Assembly: GCA_039029915.1 (NCBI GenBank)
Contig: JBCCFD010000340.1
Span: 1 to 9,152 of the forward strand
Direction: 5' to 3'
Length of the DNA: 9,152 nt
DNA from: QQUD01 sp039029915
GTDB lineage: Bacteria > Chloroflexota > Anaerolineae > Promineifilales > Promineifilaceae
Shown here piece after piece: positions 6,207 to 9,152 of this stretch. The translations under genes and the position numbers were made by a program. The notes beneath the pieces are model-generated. The model ran no database searches. It was given only the letters and a program-made list of their open reading frames with translations, and was not told the origin of the DNA. Every line of letters starts with the position of its first letter. The stretch's first letter is position 1.

Positions 6207-8036
6207 ATGCTTGATGCCTCTGCGACCCCTATAGATGTACTAGAAGAAGCTTGGAAGCAATCTTACGTCAATATTGCCGAAGCTGAGAAGTATCTAGCAG
6301 TAATAAAACCTCATTTAGATCGGCAATTTCATGGTCAGAATGATGAGAAACATCATCTTTACCTGATTAGAGAAGTTGTACGAGCCGGTATTCAGCATCA
6401 GATTGAACAGTACGAAAATGCATTGTTGACACTGCATCACATTATTGGGGAACTGGAAGTGAGCCACTCCCTCCAGCTTTGGCAAGGGAGAGCTTACGGA
6501 ATCTTGGGTATTATTTATCGGCAGCTTGGTGATAGATCACTGGCTATTGAATATATGCTAAAACGTTTGAAAGTGGGTCAAGTGATCAATGATTCAACGT
6601 TGCAGCAGCGTTCTTACAATGTTTTAGGCAGCTTATTTGCCGATGCTCAAGAACATGAGCAAGCCGTTGAATACTATAAATTGTGCATCCAGCTAGCGAG
6701 GAAAGATCAGGAAGTCTTTTCCCTAACATATTGCTTCTCCAATTTAGCAGAAAGCTTAATTCAACTCGAAAAGTTTGCAGAGGCACGAAGTTATCTTAAT
6801 GAGGCCATACAACTATCGCAGGGTGACTTGTTTGCTTTTCCAAGATGTGTTCCCTTGGGCGCTTTAGGACATCTAGAAACTGCGCTAGGTAATTTTGAAG
6901 TCGGTCTAACCCATTACAAGGAGGCAGAACGTCTCAATAATGCACACGGGAATGAGTATACCAAGATCCGAATCCTGCATGGTTTGGGACAATTGTATTT
7001 AGTTTGGAAAAAACCAGAGCAAGCTATCGATTATTTTGAATCAGCTCTCACAGTTTGCCAACAATTAGGCAATCGGCCGTTAGCCCTCCCCGTTCTCGAA
7101 AAACTTGCCCAAACCTACTATAAAGTGGGTGACCATCAGAAATCTGCCGAATTTTATCGGGCTTTACATCAAGAAAATAACCAAATATTTCAAGAGCAAA
7201 CTGAATTTCGCGTTCGAAACCTGCAAATAAAATATGAGACAGAAGCAGCCCAAAAAGAGGCAAAGCTGCTGCAAGAACAAAATCAAGTTCTTGAGGAAAA
7301 AGTTGCCAAGCGAACCAGAACCTTAGCGCAACAGCGCGATCAGTTACAAAATCTAAATGCTCAGAAAAACGCCTTCTTAACCGTTCTGGCGCATGATATG
7401 CGTTCACCCCTAACAGTGATTGGCCTTCGAGCAGAACTTATTCGCCGCAACCCTGAATTGGCGTCCCAAAACCCAGACTATTTAGAGACAATTAGTGAGG
7501 CCCAAAAAACATTATCGCAAATGGTTGAAAATATCCTTGACCTCGAAAAACTAGAAGCTGGCCAATTGATTGAAATTAATGCAATACCGTTTAATTTAGC
7601 TGAAGTCAGTGAGGAAATGGTGGAGCAGCATCAAAATTTGGCGAGTCGAGAAGGGGTTGAACTGGCTTTTTCGGCGAAAAAACAGAGAGTTGTTGTAAAT
7701 AGTGACCATTTTCTAATTCAAAGGGCCATCTCTAATTTAATCACAAACGCTATAAAATACACTCCCGTTGGGGGAAAGGTGGATGTGCTTGTTGATAAAA
7801 AGCATAAACATGCCACAATCGCCGTTCAGGATACGGGTCTCGGTATTGAAAAACGCTTGCTAAGCAAAATTTTTGACCGTTATTATCGAGTAGAGTCTCA
7901 TAAAAAGGTGGCTCAAGGTGCAGGACTAGGCTTATCGATCGTTAAAGCGATTGTTGAGGCCCATCACGGTGAGGTTCGCGTGCAAAGTAAGCGAGAAGAA
8001 GGGAGTTGTTTTACGATCGTTTTACCCTTGAGCTGA
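6207..8036 (+). CDS. Soluble TPR-containing sensor histidine kinase
   Basis: The 609-aa product has an alpha-helical N-terminal array of about seven tetratricopeptide repeats (about 55-325; for example GRAYGILGIIYRQLGD, HGLGQLYLVWKKPEQAIDYF). A coiled-coil signalling helix (about 328-390) leads to the kinase core. The H-box is LTVLAHDMRSPL with His396 as phosphoacceptor. The ATPase domain shows the N-box with Asn510 and Asn514, the G1 box DTGLGI (542-547), the F-box IFDRYYR (555-561) and the G2 box GAGLGLS (571-577). All key residues are present, so it should be active. No membrane helix is found, so it senses a cytoplasmic signal or protein partner through the TPRs. No response regulator is adjacent, so the phosphotransfer partner is elsewhere. 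The start lacks a Shine-Dalgarno sequence; a 23-codon reading frame ends 6 bases before it. The C-terminus (VLPLS) is the normal family end. Confidence 0.93.
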   Translation: MLDASATPIDVLEEAWKQSYVNIAEAEKYLAVIKPHLDRQFHGQNDEKHHLYLIREVVRAGIQHQIEQYENALLTLHHIIGELEVSHSLQLWQGRAYGILGIIYRQLGDRSLAIEYMLKRLKVGQVINDSTLQQRSYNVLGSLFADAQEHEQAVEYYKLCIQLARKDQEVFSLTYCFSNLAESLIQLEKFAEARSYLNEAIQLSQGDLFAFPRCVPLGALGHLETALGNFEVGLTHYKEAERLNNAHGNEYTKIRILHGLGQLYLVWKKPEQAIDYFESALTVCQQLGNRPLALPVLEKLAQTYYKVGDHQKSAEFYRALHQENNQIFQEQTEFRVRNLQIKYETEAAQKEAKLLQEQNQVLEEKVAKRTRTLAQQRDQLQNLNAQKNAFLTVLAHDMRSPLTVIGLRAELIRRNPELASQNPDYLETISEAQKTLSQMVENILDLEKLEAGQLIEINAIPFNLAEVSEEMVEQHQNLASREGVELAFSAKKQRVVVNSDHFLIQRAISNLITNAIKYTPVGGKVDVLVDKKHKHATIAVQDTGLGIEKRLLSKIFDRYYRVESHKKVAQGAGLGLSIVKAIVEAHHGEVRVQSKREEGSCFTIVLPLS

Positions 8037-8054
8037 TGTGCCAAGGAGATGCCT

Positions 8055-8135
8055 GCTTGATGTAAACCTTGTTTGATCTTGGGCGCAGCTGGGATAGAAG
8101 TTGGCAGGTTTGATCGATAAGACGGCAGCTTGATC
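8055..8135 (+). repeat. Four short direct repeats G(C/T)TTGAT(C/G)
   Basis: GCTTGATG at 8055, GTTTGATC at 8071, GTTTGATC at 8108 and GCTTGATC at 8128 occur within 81 bases, just downstream of the kinase gene. The last two sit in longer similar blocks (GGCAGGTTTGATC and GGCAGCTTGATC). The gap from 8037 to 8249 is otherwise non-coding. A binding-site cluster is possible, but so is chance. Confidence 0.3.
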
Positions 8136-8155
8136 CCTTAGGATTGGGTATTAGA

Positions 8156-8184
8156 AACTAAAATTAGTTAAAACGGCCGTTTTA
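8156..8184. promoter_or_regulatory. Two abutting palindromes upstream of the acetyltransferase gene
   Basis: AACTAA-AA-TTAGTT (8156-8169) is followed directly by the perfect 16-nt palindrome TAAAACGGCCGTTTTA (8169-8184), and a C run comes next. The second is the longest symmetric copy of the window-wide ACGGCCGT element. A perfect palindrome has no loop, and the C run is not a T tract, so a standard terminator is unlikely. It may be a protein binding site or methylation target. Confidence 0.4.
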
Positions 8185-8233
8185 CCCCCCATCATTTCGT
8201 TTCGTAAGGTTTACAAAATAATTGATAAAAATC

Positions 8234-8242
8234 TGCTACTAT
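8234..8242 (+). promoter_or_regulatory. Extended -10 TGCTACTAT ahead of the acetyltransferase
   Basis: TGC at 8234-8236 followed by TACTAT at 8237-8242 matches an extended -10. TTTACA at 8210-8215 resembles a -35 but is 21 bases away. Transcription would begin at about 8249, at or just before the first possible start codon, which implies a leaderless or nearly leaderless mRNA. Confidence 0.4.
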
Positions 8243-8249
8243 TGACCCA

Positions 8250-8798
8250 GTGCAAATGGATTCAAATATGATGTACCGCTGGATGTCCCCAAATGAAGTG
8301 AGCAAAATAGCCAATATCGATCGGTCTGAAACGATTCGGGTGGGGTATCGTTTTGAAAATGGTGCACTGCAGCAGATGGTAGTTAATTGGGATTCACCTT
8401 CATGGGCATTGGAAGGCACCGGAGAGTACACTCTTGCCGCTGAAATCAGATTTTGTCAGAGTCATTTGGATAAAAAAGGCCGTATGTGTGGCGCTTTCGA
8501 TGCTGAAACGCTTGTCGGCATGGGTATACTCACCCCCGATATCGCCCCCGTAACCGCCCAGCTGGCCTTTTTGCACGTTAGCAAGCTATATCGGCAGCAA
8601 GGTATCGCTGGAAAAATTGCTGACATATTGTTTGAAGAAGCAAAGAGCGGTGGGGCAAAACAAATTTATGTGTCAGCCACACCTTCTGGTTCGGCCGTTG
8701 GTTTTTATCGAAGCAAAGGGTTTGAACCTACAAATACCCCTATTCCTGACTTATTTGAACTTGAGCCAGACGACATTCATATGATTAAGTTTTTTTAG
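8250..8798 (+). CDS. GNAT-family N-acetyltransferase
   Basis: The 182-aa product has the GNAT layout: an N-terminal segment with the IDRSE motif (23-27), a central strand LVGMGILTP, then the AQLAFLHVSKLYRQQGIAGKI block, where RQQGIAG (115-121) is the acetyl-CoA pyrophosphate-binding loop (R/Q-x-x-G-x-G/A). It ends with the C-terminal GSAVGFYRSKGFEP, the usual motif B strand and helix. Such enzymes move an acetyl group from acetyl-CoA to an amine of a small molecule, peptide or protein; the acceptor is not evident. The length is typical of the family. The longest frame starts at a GTG at 8250. The ATG at 8256 is equally plausible, as neither has a Shine-Dalgarno sequence. It appears to be its own transcription unit after a 213-base gap. 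Confidence 0.88.
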   Translation: MQMDSNMMYRWMSPNEVSKIANIDRSETIRVGYRFENGALQQMVVNWDSPSWALEGTGEYTLAAEIRFCQSHLDKKGRMCGAFDAETLVGMGILTPDIAPVTAQLAFLHVSKLYRQQGIAGKIADILFEEAKSGGAKQIYVSATPSGSAVGFYRSKGFEPTNTPIPDLFELEPDDIHMIKFF

Positions 8799-8866
8799 AG
8801 AAATATGAAGATTTCTGTGCCAGTTAAACTGATCTTTATGCGTCTAAATTCTAAATATAAAAATTA

Positions 8867-9152
8867 ATGCTAAAAAATCACGTTTTTCTCCTTGTACTTA
8901 CTATATGTTCATTGAATTATAGTTTATTGTTTTTGCCTTCCCTTACTATCCAATATGAGCTTTCTGACCAATTAGGTTTAGAACGCCATCAAATGATTAC
9001 TCGGATAAGATTTGACAAAGATATAAATATAAATACTTATTGTATCGACCCCCCAATCGTATGGTCAGCCAAGTTTTATGAGCGAATTGTTTGGTTTAAT
9101 GAGCAATTTGGATATCTGCTTGTATTGCTTCCGATTATCCTCTGGGCTGAAC
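8867..9152 (+). CDS. Unrecognised membrane protein, 5' part only
   Basis: From the ATG at 8867 the frame is open for 95 codons to the window edge. The N-terminus (about 4-28, HVFLLVLTICSLNYSLLFLP) is a membrane helix or uncleaved signal anchor. A polar loop of about 50 residues follows, with ELSDQLGLERHQMITRIRF, one Cys and TYCIDPP. A second hydrophobic stretch begins at about residue 81 (FGYLLVLLPIILW) and is cut off. This suggests a multi-pass membrane protein with an external first loop. I do not recognise the family. The start lacks a ribosome binding site; TATAAA lies 5 bases upstream in a very AT-rich stretch. The 68 bases between this gene and the acetyltransferase hold only a weak 6-bp hairpin (AGAAAT/ATTTCT, 8799-8816) without a T tract. 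Confidence 0.65.
   Translation, partial: MLKNHVFLLVLTICSLNYSLLFLPSLTIQYELSDQLGLERHQMITRIRFDKDININTYCIDPPIVWSAKFYERIVWFNEQFGYLLVLLPIILWAE

Larger units (their letters stand above)
112..8180. repeat. Dispersed palindrome ACGGCCGT, ten exact copies
   Basis: Exact copies begin at 112, 263, 1341, 2994, 4689, 4827, 5488, 5769, 6050 and 8173. Eight are inside genes and two (6050, 8173) between genes. Four (1341, 4689, 4827, 8173) extend to AAACGGCCGTTT. Near matches occur at 3888 (ACGGCCGA), 7073 and 8691 (TCGGCCGT). The window has thirteen CGGCCG hexamers by my reading, and ten carry the symmetric A/T flanks. Random expectation for one 8-mer in a window this size is about 0.14 with even base composition. 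This behaves like a highly iterated palindrome, comparable in kind to the cyanobacterial HIP1 element. Confidence 0.85.

Noticed and set aside
7048..7407. Minus-strand frame of 119 codons inside the histidine kinase gene
   Set aside because: It overlaps the coiled coil and H-box coding sequence, and its translation looks random.
8169..8184. TAAAACGGCCGTTTTA as a terminator of the kinase gene
   Set aside because: A perfect palindrome leaves no loop without losing pairs, and a C run follows it instead of a T run. The same core recurs inside genes, so it is better seen as the dispersed element.
8192..8431. Minus-strand frame of 79 codons crossing the acetyltransferase start
   Set aside because: It overlaps the promoter and 5' end of the GNAT gene and has no domain features.

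Overview
The window looks like chromosomal DNA from a free-living, multicellular or filamentous-type bacterium. Uncultured Chloroflexota (Anaerolineae-like) is my best guess. The reasons are a death-fold-like effector-associated domain (EAD), Pro/Thr/Glu-rich extracytoplasmic stalks, PPC-like and NHL beta domains, a soluble TPR histidine kinase and a non-pyrrolysine MttB homologue. Cyanobacteria share several of these traits, so the phylum is an inference. Base composition is moderate to AT-rich except in the MttB-like gene, which is clearly richer in G+C. Most starts lack a strong Shine-Dalgarno sequence.

Layout, left to right. (1) Positions 1-2590, minus strand: a compact three-gene operon read leftward. 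It encodes a 658-aa transmembrane protein (EAD, one membrane helix, disordered stalk, four PPC-like repeats with an exact 110-residue period), an unrecognised 128-aa protein, and the first 66 residues of a PAPS-dependent sulfotransferase that runs off the left edge. (2) 2591-2891: an AT-rich divergent promoter region with an 8+8 bp inverted repeat. (3) 2892-4487, plus: an MttB-superfamily corrinoid methyltransferase with no amber codon. (4) 4560-5975, minus, convergent with it: a membrane protein with a zinc ribbon, an L7/L12-C-terminal-like helical segment, one membrane helix and a six-bladed NHL-type propeller. (5) 5976-6206: a second divergent region with a good extended -10 promoter. (6) 6207-8036, plus: a soluble TPR histidine kinase with no response regulator beside it. 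(7) 8037-8249: a non-coding gap with short repeats and two abutting palindromes. (8) 8250-8798, plus: a GNAT acetyltransferase. (9) 8867 to the right edge, plus: the start of an unrecognised membrane protein.

Two signals stand out. The first is an over-represented palindrome, ACGGCCGT (often extended to AAACGGCCGTTT), present ten times exactly in 9.15 kb in both genes and gaps, like a highly iterated palindrome. The second is the EAD-TM-PPC protein, which looks like a membrane receptor joining a cytoplasmic conflict or apoptosis-type adaptor domain to an extracytoplasmic repeat array, co-transcribed with an unknown small protein and a sulfotransferase. Apart from that operon, the genes look like independent units, and no single pathway links them.
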